64,000 nt of DNA from Pseudomonas entomophila (GTDB lineage: Bacteria; Pseudomonadota; Gammaproteobacteria; Pseudomonadales; Pseudomonadaceae), in the NCBI RefSeq assembly GCF_029478665.1, contig NZ_JARPQB010000013.1:111906-175905 (forward strand), in the 5' to 3' direction. The notes beneath the pieces are model-generated. The model ran no database searches. It saw nothing but the letters and a program-made list of their open reading frames with translations, and was not told where the DNA came from. Made by a program: the position numbers and the translations under genes. How positions within the stretch are numbered: the stretch's first letter is position 1; each line of letters opens with the position of its first letter. Of the stretch, positions 44,876 through 53,844 are shown piece after piece.

Positions 44876-46279
44876 CTACTCCCGAGTAGCACCGCTGGGG
44901 CGATTCGCCACTACGCGACGCCGGCGGATCAGGCCGATGGCCAGGAGTACACCCAGGATCAACGCCACCAGCCCATACAGCTCGTCATACCCCAGCAGTG
45001 GCTTCTCGATCCGCAAGTACCCCGGCTCCTTCAGCAGCTCGCGCAATGCCGCATCGGCCTCTTTCAAGGTGACCTGGCGCAGCTTGCGCATCGGGTCGCT
45101 GAAGCGCCCGTTCTCATAGTCGTTGAGCGCCCCCCAGTAATAGTCGGCCAGTGCCGTGTTGCCCTGGGTGCTCCAGCTTTCGCGGGCGATCGCCGCTTCC
45201 TTGATCCGGGCGAAGGTGTCTGGGTCAAGGCCATGCTTGCGCAGATGGTCGAACAACTGCGTGAGCACTTTCACCGCGGTGTCGATGTCCTGGCGTTCGA
45301 GGTCGGCATTGAGGCTTAGCATGCCACTGTCGCCGAAGCTCTCGCGCTGCGCCGAGGGGCCGTAGGACAATCCATGGCGCAGGCGCAGCTGGTCGTACAG
45401 GGCCCAGTCCAGGTAGCGCGAGAGCAGTTCCAGGGTTTGCTCGTGGCCGGTGTCCAGGGCAGGTTCTATGAACAGCCAGTGCAGCTTGACGCTGTCGCCC
45501 AGCCAGCCGCGGGTCAGGTCGCGGCGCTGCTCGGCCTGCTGGCTGATGCTCTCGAGATTGCGCCGTTCCTCCGGCTCCGTCGCCGGCAGCTCGCCGAAAG
45601 TCCGTTCAAGATAGGCCGGCAGCAGGCGGTCGAGACCGCCGACGACGATCAGGGTCATGTTGTTGGCGACATACCAGTGCTCACGCAGGTGCTGGACTTG
45701 CTCGAGGGTCATGTCGTCGACGTCGGAGCGCTCCTTGCACTTGAGGCCAAGTTCCGTCGCCAATTGCTCGCTGGCCGGGTGGCCGACCTCCTGGCGATCG
45801 AGCCAGCGCTGCAGGTGGCCGTAGTGGCCGCCATCCTCGCGCTCGATGATCTTCTTCGCCGTGGCCAGGGCCCTGGCGTCGATGCGCGTGTCACGCAGCA
45901 ATGAGAGCAGCAGGTCGAGCACCTTGCGCTGGTTGCGCGCCGGGGCCTCGATGACGAAGGTGGTGTCGGCGTTGCTGGTGAAGGCGTTCCACTCCCCGCC
46001 CAGCGCCTGGATACGTTCCTCCAGGCCGCCCTCCCCGGTCTCATCGATGCCGCTGAACAGCAGGTGCTCCAGCAGGTGCGGCAGCTCGCGCTGGTCGCAG
46101 CCGAAGTCGTCGAGGCCTACGCCCACCACCAGGCGGATCGAGACATGGTCACGTTCGTAGCCGGACTTGAGGATCACCTGCAGGCCGTTGGGCAACAGGT
46201 AGCCTTCGACCCGCGAGCGATCGAGGGCGAGGCTGGGCAGGCTGCAGATCAGCAGGCAAACGAACATCAGGCAACGCAT
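44876..46279 (-). CDS. M16 family zinc metallopeptidase, secreted and membrane anchored
   Basis: A 467-residue peptidase of the insulysin/pitrilysin family. Signal peptide about 1-19; the inverted zinc motif HLLEH at 68-72 is intact, with the third-ligand region about 75 residues later (KKIIEREDGGH). Two M16 half-domains (about 25-225 and 230-420) are present. Unusually, a C-terminal helix (about 432-452) followed by RRRR should anchor it in the inner membrane facing the periplasm. Substrate unknown. 31 bp downstream of the Na/Pi gene on the same strand. Confidence 0.9.
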   Translation of the reverse strand: MRCLMFVCLLICSLPSLALDRSRVEGYLLPNGLQVILKSGYERDHVSIRLVVGVGLDDFGCDQRELPHLLEHLLFSGIDETGEGGLEERIQALGGEWNAFTSNADTTFVIEAPARNQRKVLDLLLSLLRDTRIDARALATAKKIIEREDGGHYGHLQRWLDRQEVGHPASEQLATELGLKCKERSDVDDMTLEQVQHLREHWYVANNMTLIVVGGLDRLLPAYLERTFGELPATEPEERRNLESISQQAEQRRDLTRGWLGDSVKLHWLFIEPALDTGHEQTLELLSRYLDWALYDQLRLRHGLSYGPSAQRESFGDSGMLSLNADLERQDIDTAVKVLTQLFDHLRKHGLDPDTFARIKEAAIARESWSTQGNTALADYYWGALNDYENGRFSDPMRKLRQVTLKEADAALRELLKEPGYLRIEKPLLGYDELYGLVALILGVLLAIGLIRRRRVVANRPSGATRE

Positions 46280-46310
46280 GGGCGAGCTTCGGTCTCCGGG
46301 GTGGGTGAAT

Positions 46311-47969
46311 TCAGGGTTGGCGGGCTTCGTCCGGCACGCTGTCGAGCATCAGCCCGCCGGTATCGGTGCCGCCCAGTACCACATAGGCACTGCTGCAGAA
46401 CAAAGAGTTCAACCGTTTCATGTCGGCGATGAGCTCCAAGTGTAGCGAACTGGTTTCGATACTCTGCACCACTTTACGTTGCAGGCGGCTGACATGGGCG
46501 TGGGCCAGGCGCCGCTCCTGGGCGCGGAAGCGGCGTTTTTCCCGCAGCAGCTGGTGCGCGCTTTGCGGGTCGGCCGTGAGGAACACCGACAGGCCCAGGC
46601 GCAGGTTGGCCAGCAGTTGCTCCTGCAGGCCGGTCAACTCTTCCAGACCGACCTGCGAGAACTCGCGGCGCTGCGAGGTCTTCTGTTGCTGGACCTTGCG
46701 CAGCATGCGCTCGATCAGGTCGCTGGCCAGCTTGAGGTTGATCGCCAGCTCGATGATCTCGGCCCAGCGCCGATTGTCCTGTTCGCCGAGGTCTTCGCGC
46801 GGCATCTGCGCCAGGTACAGTTTGATGGCGTTGTACAGGGCCTCGGCGTCCTCGCTCATGGCCCTTACCTGCTGCGGCATGGCGGCCTGGGTGCCACGCA
46901 GGGCGGCGAGCATGGCGCTCAACAGGCTGTCGACGATGTCGCCCAGGCGCAGGGTTTCGCGTACGGCGTTGGCCAGGGCCAGCGTGGGGGTGGTCAGGGC
47001 GGTCGGGTCGAGATGACGAGGTTGGTAGTGGCCGTTGCCGCTCTCCCGTTCAGGCAGCAGGCTGTCGCACACGCGACCCATAAGCTTGGTCGTGGGCAGC
47101 ATGAGCAGGCAGCGCAGGGTGTTGTAGAGCAGGTGGAAGCCGATCACCAGCTCCTGCGGGCTGAAGCTCAGGCTGTCCATCCACTCCACCAGCGGGTGCA
47201 GCACCGGAATGATCAGCACCAGGCCGATCATCTTGTACAGCAGGCTGCCCAGCGCCACCCGCCGACCGGCACTGTTCTGCAGGCTGGTGGTGAGGAAGGC
47301 GAGCAGGCCGCTGCCGATGTTGGCGCCGATCACCAGGCCAATGGCCACCGGCAGGCTGATCACCTCGGCCCCGGCCAGGGTGGCGGTGAGCAGCACGGCG
47401 GCCAGGCTGGAGTAGGAGATCATCGCGAACAGCGCGCCGACCAGGGCGTCGAGGAGGATATCGCCGGTCAGCGAGGCGAACAGCACCTTCACCCCTTGGG
47501 CGTGGGTGATGGGGGCGGCGGCATGCACGATCAACTGCAGCGCCAGGATGATCAGGCCCAGGCCGATGCCCACCCGGCCCAGCTGGCCGGCGCGGGTCTG
47601 CTTGCGCGACAGAAAGAAGATGACCCCGAGGAAGATCAGCAGCGGCGACAGCCAGGACAGGTCGAAGGTCAGCACCCGGGCCATCAGCGCGGTACCGACG
47701 TCGGCCCCAAGCATGATCGCCAGGGCCGGGGTCATGGCCATCAGCCCCTGGCCGACGAACGAGGTGACCAGCATGGCGGTGGCGTTGCTGCTCTGCACCA
47801 TGGCGGTTACGAGGATGCCGGCGACGAATGCCAGCGGGCGCTTGTTCATGTTCTGGCTCAGCACCCGGCGCAGGTTCGCGCCGAATACCCGCAGGATGCC
47901 GGTACGCACGATGTGCGTGCCCCAGACCAGCAGGGCAACGGCGGAAAGCAGGTTGAGCAGGGTCAGCAT
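46311..47969 (-). CDS. Na/Pi cotransporter family protein with PhoU-like C-terminus
   Basis: A 552-residue membrane protein of the SLC34/NptA-like family (YjbB type). Two inverted repeats carry QSSNATA (about 58-64) and a second Na/Pi motif around residues 165-200; about eight helices span 1-310. The C-terminal about 220 residues are cytoplasmic and helical, like PhoU. The ATG at 47969 puts the first helix at the N-terminus. Likely exports or imports phosphate; direction is not readable here. Probably co-transcribed with the M16 gene. Confidence 0.92.
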   Translation of the reverse strand: MLTLLNLLSAVALLVWGTHIVRTGILRVFGANLRRVLSQNMNKRPLAFVAGILVTAMVQSSNATAMLVTSFVGQGLMAMTPALAIMLGADVGTALMARVLTFDLSWLSPLLIFLGVIFFLSRKQTRAGQLGRVGIGLGLIILALQLIVHAAAPITHAQGVKVLFASLTGDILLDALVGALFAMISYSSLAAVLLTATLAGAEVISLPVAIGLVIGANIGSGLLAFLTTSLQNSAGRRVALGSLLYKMIGLVLIIPVLHPLVEWMDSLSFSPQELVIGFHLLYNTLRCLLMLPTTKLMGRVCDSLLPERESGNGHYQPRHLDPTALTTPTLALANAVRETLRLGDIVDSLLSAMLAALRGTQAAMPQQVRAMSEDAEALYNAIKLYLAQMPREDLGEQDNRRWAEIIELAINLKLASDLIERMLRKVQQQKTSQRREFSQVGLEELTGLQEQLLANLRLGLSVFLTADPQSAHQLLREKRRFRAQERRLAHAHVSRLQRKVVQSIETSSLHLELIADMKRLNSLFCSSAYVVLGGTDTGGLMLDSVPDEARQP

Positions 47970-48125
47970 GTTCGGGGCCCCCTTCTGTCTTGTGCCCCAG
48001 CGCGGGGCCAATGGGTGAAGCGGCGAGCCTGGCCCGGGGGTGGGCGGTTTTTTCAGTGCTCACTGAAGCTTTAGTTGTTTTGCGCGGCAGGTGCCAGCTT
48101 GGCATGGCTGAAACATATTTGAAAC

Positions 48126-48195
48126 CTGTAGGAGCCAGCCTTGCTGGCGAACGATCTCGGGAGGGGCTGTTCGCCAGCAAGGCTGGCTCCTACAG
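48126..48195. repeat. REP pair, CCAGCCTTGCTGGCGAAC subtype
   Basis: Arms CTGTAGGAGCCAGCCTTGCT... and ...AGCAAGGCTGGCTCCTACAG are exact inverses over at least 28 bp around a 14-bp spacer. It lies between the TerC gene end and the Na/Pi promoter. Confidence 0.9.
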
Positions 48196-48210
48196 ACGGC
48201 GGCGCAAATG

Positions 48211-48238
48211 ACAGAGGGCCCCGAAGGGCCCTCTGTCT
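48211..48238 (-). terminator. Hairpin terminator after the TerC-family gene
   Basis: ACAGAGGGCCC-CGAA-GGGCCCTCTGT is a perfect 11-bp stem with a tetraloop (48211-48236), placed 18 bp after the TerC stop on the minus strand; the T-run is short. Confidence 0.75.
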
Positions 48239-48255
48239 TGTTGCGCTGCCCGATC

Positions 48256-49026
48256 TTACTGACCCGGAATATCCTTGCGCAGTTTCACCGGGTCATGCTC
48301 CTTGCCCTTTTTACGCGCCATCGCCGTGCGCATGCGGATGTTGATCGCCTCCACCGCCAGCGAGAAGGCCATGGCGAAGTACACATAGCCTTTCGGTACA
48401 TGCACGTCGAACGATTCGGCGATCAGCACGGTACCGACGACGATCAGGAACGAAAGCGCAAGCATCTTCAGCGAAGGGTGCTTGTCGATGAAGTCGCTGA
48501 TGGTGCCGGCGCAGAGCATCATCACCAGCACCGCGACGATGATCGCGGCGATCATCACCGGCACATGGGAGACCATGCCCACGGCGGTGATCACCGAGTC
48601 CAGGGAGAACACGATGTCGATGATGGCGATCTGGATGATGGTGTAGAAGAACTTGCCGCCCGCGCCTTTTGGCTCGTCCGCGCTTTCGTCCTCGCCTTCC
48701 AGGCCGTGATAGATCTCCTGGGAGCTTTTCCACAGCAGGAACAGGCCGCCGAAGAACAGGATCAGGTCGCGCCCGGAGATGCCCTGGCCCAGTACATGGA
48801 ACAGGTCGTCGGTCAGGCGCATGACCCAGGTGATCGACAGCAGCAGCATGATCCGCGTGACCATGGCCAGGGCCAGGCCGAAGATCCGCGTGCGCGGTTG
48901 CATGTGCTTGGGCATGCGGCTGACCAGGATCGAGATCATGATGATGTTGTCGATCCCGAGCACGATCTCAAGGGCCGTGAGGGTGAAAAAGGCAACCCAG
49001 ATTTCCGGGCTGGTCAGCCATTCCAT
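48256..49026 (-). CDS. TerC family integral membrane protein
   Basis: A 256-residue protein with about seven helices. TerC signatures ALEIVLGIDNIIMISI (about 18-33) and DIVFSLDSVITAVG (about 137-150), with their conserved Asp residues, are intact. Family members export metal ions such as manganese or aid membrane protein folding. The ATG at 49026 (MEWLTSPEIW) is the usual start. Transcribed after the citrate transporter but with a 72-bp gap and a possible hairpin between. Confidence 0.92.
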   Translation of the reverse strand: MEWLTSPEIWVAFFTLTALEIVLGIDNIIMISILVSRMPKHMQPRTRIFGLALAMVTRIMLLLSITWVMRLTDDLFHVLGQGISGRDLILFFGGLFLLWKSSQEIYHGLEGEDESADEPKGAGGKFFYTIIQIAIIDIVFSLDSVITAVGMVSHVPVMIAAIIVAVLVMMLCAGTISDFIDKHPSLKMLALSFLIVVGTVLIAESFDVHVPKGYVYFAMAFSLAVEAINIRMRTAMARKKGKEHDPVKLRKDIPGQ

Positions 49027-49047
49027 GTGTATTCCTTCGAGCGGTAA

Positions 49048-49078
49048 AGGCAAAACGCCCTGATGGCGGGCGCTTTGC
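49048..49078 (-). terminator. Possible terminator after the citrate transporter gene
   Basis: On the minus strand AGCGCCCGCCATCAGGGCGTTTTGC forms a short GC stem (GCGCCC/GGGCGT) followed by TTTT, 20 bp beyond the transporter stop. Confidence 0.5.
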
Positions 49079-49098
49079 GGTTGGATGATGCGCTTGTA

Positions 49099-50406
49099 TT
49101 ACAGACTGCTGAACAGCGGGAAAGTCCCCAGGGCCAGCGCGCCGAACATTATGCACAGGCACACCAGCACTGCCCACTTGAGGGTGAAGCGCTGGTGATC
49201 GCCGAACTCGATGCCAGCCAGGGCCACCAGCAGGTAGGTGGAGGGTACCAGCGGGCTGAGCAGGTGTACCGGCTGCCCGACGATCGACGCACGGGCCATT
49301 TCCACCGGGGTGACGCCATAGTGGCTGGCGAATTCCGACAGCACTGGCAGCACGCCGTAGTAGAAGGCGTCGTTGGACATGAAGAAGGTGAACGGCATGC
49401 TGACGATGGCGGTGATCACCGCCATGTACGGGCCGAACGCCTCCGGAATCACCGCCAGCAGGCTCTTGGACATGGCGTCGACCATGCCGGTGCCCGACAG
49501 GATGCCGGTGAAGATGCCCGCGGCGAAGATCAGCCCGCTCACGGCCAGCACGCTGGAGGCGTGGGCGGCGATACGGTCCTTCTGCTGTTGCAGGCACGGG
49601 TAGTTGACGATCATGGCGATACTGAAGGCGATCATGAACAGCACCGGCAGCGGCAGCAGGCCGGCGATCAGCGCGACCATCAGGGCCGCGGTCAGGGCGC
49701 CGTTGAACCAGATCAGTTTCGGCCGACGGGCCTCCGGGAACTGCGACACGCTGATTTCGCTGTGGTCGATGTCGTCGGTCGGCAGGTGCAGCTCGCCCAG
49801 GCGGGCGCGCTCGCGCTTGCCGTACCAGTAGGCGATGGCCAGGATCGCCGCCACGCCAAAGGCCATGGCCGGGATCATCGGCACGAAGATGTCCGACGGG
49901 TCCACGTGCAGGGCGCTGGCGGCGCGGGCGGTGGGGCCGCCCCACGGGGTCATGTTCATCACCCCGCCGGCGAGGATGATCAGGCCAGCCATGATCCGCG
50001 GGCTCATTCCCAGGCGGCTGTACAGCGGCAGCATGGCGGCGCAGCAGATCATATAGGTGGTGGCGCCGTCACCGTCGAGGGAGACCACCAGGGCCAGCAC
50101 GGCGGTGCCGACCGAGACTTTCAGCGGGTCACCCTTGACCAGCTTGAGGATCTTGCGCACGGCCGGGTCGAACAGGCCGGAGTCGATCATCAGGGCGAAA
50201 TAGAGAATGGCGAACATCAGCATCACGCCGGTGGGCGCGAGCTTGCTGATGCCTTCGAGCATCATCGGGCCGATCTTGGCGGAAAAACCGCCGAACAGGG
50301 CGAACAGGATCGGTACCAGGATCAGGGCGATCAAGGCCGACAGGCGCTTGGTCATGATCAGGTACATGAAGGTGATGACCATGGCGAAGCCGAGGAAGGT
50401 CAGCAT
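49099..50406 (-). CDS. CitMHS family citrate:cation symporter
   Basis: A 435-residue secondary transporter with about 12 helices and the CitMHS pattern (VSLDGDGATTYMICCAAMLPLYSRLG near 105-130, NMTPWGGPTARAAS near 150-163, MSNDAFYYGVLPVL near 345-358). Such proteins take up citrate complexed with Mg2+ or other metals. The ATG at 50406 is preceded by GGAGTACC. I see no adjacent two-component regulator, which often accompanies this family. Confidence 0.93.
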   Translation of the reverse strand: MLTFLGFAMVITFMYLIMTKRLSALIALILVPILFALFGGFSAKIGPMMLEGISKLAPTGVMLMFAILYFALMIDSGLFDPAVRKILKLVKGDPLKVSVGTAVLALVVSLDGDGATTYMICCAAMLPLYSRLGMSPRIMAGLIILAGGVMNMTPWGGPTARAASALHVDPSDIFVPMIPAMAFGVAAILAIAYWYGKRERARLGELHLPTDDIDHSEISVSQFPEARRPKLIWFNGALTAALMVALIAGLLPLPVLFMIAFSIAMIVNYPCLQQQKDRIAAHASSVLAVSGLIFAAGIFTGILSGTGMVDAMSKSLLAVIPEAFGPYMAVITAIVSMPFTFFMSNDAFYYGVLPVLSEFASHYGVTPVEMARASIVGQPVHLLSPLVPSTYLLVALAGIEFGDHQRFTLKWAVLVCLCIMFGALALGTFPLFSSL

Positions 50407-50674
50407 GGCGGTACTCCAGGCGTGGCGCGGCGAAAGGAAGGACGATTCGGGCGGATCAGCGCGTCAGGCGCTGCGCGGGGAGCAGGCGGAGGGGTACTGC
50501 GAAAAGGCGGGCACAGGAAAACATCAGAATCACCATTGTTGTTGTTGATTGGGCCGGGCGCGGAAGTTTCCGGCTGCCCTGGCTGACCGGTCTGCTGCCG
50601 GTGGTGGCGCTATCCTATGTGGGCAAGCTTTCAGCCAGCTTTCGCCCGGTACGAGGCGACGAGAGGTCGATCTG

Positions 50675-51076
50675 ATGTCGAATGTCGAGGAAGGCGGCTG
50701 CCATTGCGGCGCGCTGCGGTACCGTTTGGAGGGGGAGATGGGCGATGTCGCCCATTGCCATTGCTCGATTTGCCGACGGGTCAGTGGTGGCACCCTGGTG
50801 ACCTGGGTCAGCGTGCCCCTTGAGGGTTTCCAGTGGTTGTCGGGGTCGCCGCAGCGTTATGTGGCACCCGCCAGCTGCAGCCGGTATTTCTGTGGGCTTT
50901 GTGGCGCGCATGTGGCATTGGTGACCACTCTCAGCCCGCAGACCGTCGATGTGACGGTGGCGACGCTGGATCATCCGGAACGGGTGCGGCCGAACCGGCA
51001 TATCTGGGTGGGGAGCCGGTTGCCGTGGCTGCATATGGGGGACGGGCTACCCTCGGAAGACGAAGAACACTTGTAG
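50675..51076 (+). CDS. GFA family (glutathione-dependent formaldehyde-activating enzyme-like) zinc protein
   Basis: A 133-residue protein with the GFA/CENP-V zinc pattern: GGCHCGALRY (C9, C11), HCHCSICRR (three Cys/His sites near 30-36) and CGLCGA near 77-82. The ATG at 50675 follows CGAGAGGTCGATCTG and fits the family start. The family name overstates what is known; substrate uncertain. Its TAG stop codon lies inside the GTAG of the following REP element. Confidence 0.9.
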   Translation: MSNVEEGGCHCGALRYRLEGEMGDVAHCHCSICRRVSGGTLVTWVSVPLEGFQWLSGSPQRYVAPASCSRYFCGLCGAHVALVTTLSPQTVDVTVATLDHPERVRPNRHIWVGSRLPWLHMGDGLPSEDEEHL

Positions 51077-51147
51077 GAGCCAGCCTTGCTGGCGAACAGC
51101 GGCAAACACCGTTGTGAAGCCGTTCGCCAGCAAGGCTGGCTCCTACA
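51072..51147. repeat. REP pair, CCAGCCTTGCTGGCGAAC subtype, overlapping a stop codon
   Basis: Arms TGTAGGAGCCAGCCTTGCTG... and ...CAGCAAGGCTGGCTCCTACA around a spacer of about 24 bp. The first bases supply the stop codon of the GFA-like gene. It lies between that gene and the convergent DUF4105 gene. Confidence 0.9.
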
Positions 51148-51153
51148 GGGGGT

Positions 51154-53112
51154 TCAAGGCAGTTGCAGGCCCCCGGCGGCCTTGTGCAGCGCCCGCAGGT
51201 GCTCGCCCACCTGCTTGATATTGGCTTCCACCGCCTTGATCTCCCGGCCCCGCTCCGGCCCCAGCAGCGCCCGCACCTGCTGGTCCAGGTCGGTGCTCAG
51301 GCGCAGCAGCTGTGCCTGGCGCTCGTTGCTCACCTGCTCCAGCTGCTTGCGCTCTTCAGGTTGTGGCAAACCATAACCACCGGCCCCCAGCAATTCAGCC
51401 GGGCGGCTGAGGAAGCCGCTGTTGGCCAGCATCGCCTGCAGGGTCTCATTGGCCTTGTCGAAGCTGCCGTCCTTGAGCGCGCGGCCGTTCAAGTAGCGTT
51501 GCTTGACCTCGTCCTGGGCCAGCAACAGCTGGCGCCGCAGGCTGGCCTGCTCGAGCAGCAGCAAGGCGGCGCTGGTGCGCAGGTCGGCGCGGTCGAACCA
51601 CTGGCGGCGCTGTTCGGCGTCCAGGGCCAGCCAGTCCTCCACGGCGGTCTGCTTGATCGGCAGATGCTTGCGCAGCACGTCGAACATGGCCTGGTAGCGG
51701 TCGCGGTAGGAGTCGAAGCGATAACCCAGGCGCAATGCTTCCCTTGGGTCGTCCAGCACGCGGGTATCGGCCAGCCCCCTGCCCTTCATCACCTCGAGCA
51801 GGCCATTGGGCATGATGCTGTCCAGGTCGTTGAAACCGGGATTACCGGTGCCGCTGCGCAACAGCTTCAGCGATTCCACCGCGCAGTTGTTGGACAGGAA
51901 GTAGTAGTTGCCGTCGTAGCTCCAGTGCATTTCGGCGGCCTGACGCACCAGGTTCTCGATTTCATCGCGGCTGAGCTTGATGGGTACCGAAGCCAGGCTG
52001 CGCAATTCGGTCTTGGTGTATTCGTCGATCACCTGCCCCAGTGGCAGCACGAACAGGCGCGAGGGGTAGGCGCCAACCAGGCCGTCCCAGCTGGACAGCT
52101 GCACATCGTTGACGAAGGCGCGGTACGACAGCACCAGGTGCTGGTCGAGGTCGAGCCGGCATGCCGGCCCACGTGGCCGGCCAGGGGCGCAGACTACAAG
52201 GCGCAACATGCTGTGGCCCCAGCGGCTGACCCAGTTCTGGTTGGCTTCGGCCAGCAGGTAGTCGACCTCATAGACCCGATCGGGATCGATCTCGCCGAGT
52301 GGCTGGCGAGCGAAGTCGTTACCGGCGTTGAGGAACGGCAGCCCTTTGGCGCAGGCGTCCTGTTGCGGCGCCCAACCAAAGTGGTCGCGCAGGTACTGGT
52401 TCAGTGCCGGGCGGCGGCAGCCATAGCTGGGGTCGAGGAGGAAGTACTCCATGTTGACCGCGATGAACTCTTTCGGGCTGCTCAGCTCGTAGCTGTCCGG
52501 GCTGCGCACGAGTTGGCCGTTGTGCTGCTCGCGCTCGCCACGGCGGCCGACGTATTGCGGCCAGCCGGCCAGGTCGAGCAGGCGCGGGTCGTCACTCAAG
52601 GTGAAGCGGCGCTCAGCCTGGCCACGGCAGTCTTCCGGCAGGCCGATCTTGCCGAGCGTGCCCTGCTGGCGTTTGCAGCGCGAGATCACCTGGCGTTCGG
52701 CGGCCGGCCACAGGCGGGCGCGGTCGTAGATGTGGGTCAGTTCATGCAGGACCGTGGCCAGCAGCTCTTCGCGGACCGTGCCATGGGGGCGGTTGGTCTT
52801 CTCGCGGGCGGCGCTGCCGTCGGCGAGGCTGGGCAGCAGGCGCCGGTTGAGGTCCAGCGTGGCCACCGGTGACGCCTGGCCATAGGCGTCCTCGGGCATG
52901 CGCTCGCTCCAGCTGACCAGGATTTGCCGGTCCAGTTGCTGCTTGAAGCGCGGCGGCAGCTTGGTCATGGCCTCGTCGAGCAGGGCCTGGCTGGCTTGTT
53001 GTTGTTGCGGATCGAGACCATCGGCCTGCAGCACGAGCTGCAGGTCGGCCAGGGCGGGCGTGCCGAGCAGCGTCAGGGCGCAGCCGAGCAGCCAGGCACG
53101 CGCGCGTTTCAC
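51154..53112 (-). CDS. DUF4105 (Lnb N-terminal-like) periplasmic protein with HELTH motif
   Basis: A 652-residue secreted protein (signal peptide about 1-22). The N-terminal part (about 30-240) has the zinc-peptidase-like motif H123-ELT-H127 with a candidate third ligand in KEFIAVNMEYF (E215 or E222). The DUF4105 domain (about 280-425) holds conserved WGHSMLRL (H300) and SNNCAVES (C410), a His/Cys pair as in papain-like folds; DUF4105 has been tied to the lipoprotein N-acyltransferase Lnb in other bacteria. The C-terminal about 180 residues are helical with coiled-coil character. No membrane helix. Start overlaps a DUF2388 gene by 4 bp: last gene of a four-gene operon. Confidence 0.88.
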   Translation of the reverse strand: MKRARAWLLGCALTLLGTPALADLQLVLQADGLDPQQQQASQALLDEAMTKLPPRFKQQLDRQILVSWSERMPEDAYGQASPVATLDLNRRLLPSLADGSAAREKTNRPHGTVREELLATVLHELTHIYDRARLWPAAERQVISRCKRQQGTLGKIGLPEDCRGQAERRFTLSDDPRLLDLAGWPQYVGRRGEREQHNGQLVRSPDSYELSSPKEFIAVNMEYFLLDPSYGCRRPALNQYLRDHFGWAPQQDACAKGLPFLNAGNDFARQPLGEIDPDRVYEVDYLLAEANQNWVSRWGHSMLRLVVCAPGRPRGPACRLDLDQHLVLSYRAFVNDVQLSSWDGLVGAYPSRLFVLPLGQVIDEYTKTELRSLASVPIKLSRDEIENLVRQAAEMHWSYDGNYYFLSNNCAVESLKLLRSGTGNPGFNDLDSIMPNGLLEVMKGRGLADTRVLDDPREALRLGYRFDSYRDRYQAMFDVLRKHLPIKQTAVEDWLALDAEQRRQWFDRADLRTSAALLLLEQASLRRQLLLAQDEVKQRYLNGRALKDGSFDKANETLQAMLANSGFLSRPAELLGAGGYGLPQPEERKQLEQVSNERQAQLLRLSTDLDQQVRALLGPERGREIKAVEANIKQVGEHLRALHKAAGGLQLP

Positions 53113-53429
53113 AGGGCGAGGATGGCTTCGGCCAGGACCTGGTCGCTGGCGTCGCGCGCTTCAGGCACACGGGCACGCAGGGTGTCGAAGGCCGCTTCGA
53201 GCTGGGCGCCGCGGATAGCGCCGTTGCTGGCGACGAAGCTGGCGGCGTCGTCATGGGCTTCGCGCACGACTTTTGAGTCGCGGATCGAGGTAGTGGTATC
53301 AGAGGTGAAGTCGATCGAACGGCCGAAGGCACGGACGATGATATTGCTGGTGGCCACCAAGGTGTGGGCCTGGGCAAGGTCGGCCAGTAGCAGCATGCCG
53401 AGGGTGGCGGCGATCAGCGGTTTACGCAT
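53109..53429 (-). CDS. DUF2388 periplasmic protein, paralogue 3
   Basis: A 106-residue secreted protein (signal cut after LAQA, about 21). The DUF2388 core AHDDAASFVASNGAIRGAQL and the C-terminal ASDQVLAEAILAL are shared with the two genes upstream. Function unknown. Its stop overlaps the DUF4105 start by 4 bp, which couples their translation. Confidence 0.9.
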   Translation of the reverse strand: MRKPLIAATLGMLLLADLAQAHTLVATSNIIVRAFGRSIDFTSDTTTSIRDSKVVREAHDDAASFVASNGAIRGAQLEAAFDTLRARVPEARDASDQVLAEAILAL

Positions 53430-53462
53430 GGAGCATCTCCGGGAATACGAGGAGTGGTGTGA

Positions 53463-53756
53463 TTATTGGACGAGAATCGCTTCGGCCAGTTCAAGGTCGC
53501 CGACGGAGTGCCGGGAGCAGCCCTGGCGCAGCGTGTTGAGCGCTGCCTGCAGGCGTGCGCCACGGATCAGGCCATCACTGGCAACAAAGGCGGCCGCATC
53601 ATCCCGGGCACCCAGGATCAGCTTGCGGTCGAACGGTGCGCTGGTCACCTGGCTGGTGACGAAGCCGGTCAGGAATGGTGCCTGTGTGGTGGCGTCCATG
53701 GCATGGGCGCTTCCCACGCCAGCGAGGGCGAACAGCAATGGCAACAAATAACGCAT
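53463..53756 (-). CDS. DUF2388 periplasmic protein, paralogue 2
   Basis: A 97-residue protein with a signal peptide (about 1-19, cut after AHA). The start MRYLLPLLFALAG at 53756 is chosen because it begins the signal peptide; the frame is open far upstream but antisense-like there. Core ARDDAAAFVASDGLIRGARL. It differs from its siblings in having a Cys (RQGCSRH) and a divergent middle (residues 20-45). Confidence 0.88.
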   Translation of the reverse strand: MRYLLPLLFALAGVGSAHAMDATTQAPFLTGFVTSQVTSAPFDRKLILGARDDAAAFVASDGLIRGARLQAALNTLRQGCSRHSVGDLELAEAILVQ

Positions 53757-53844
53757 GGGCTTTCTGGGGCGATTATCTCGGGCGGCGAAGGCTACTCCGG
53801 ATTCCCTGGGCAGGGCCAGTGAATCCGGTTTTTGGAGCCGGGTT

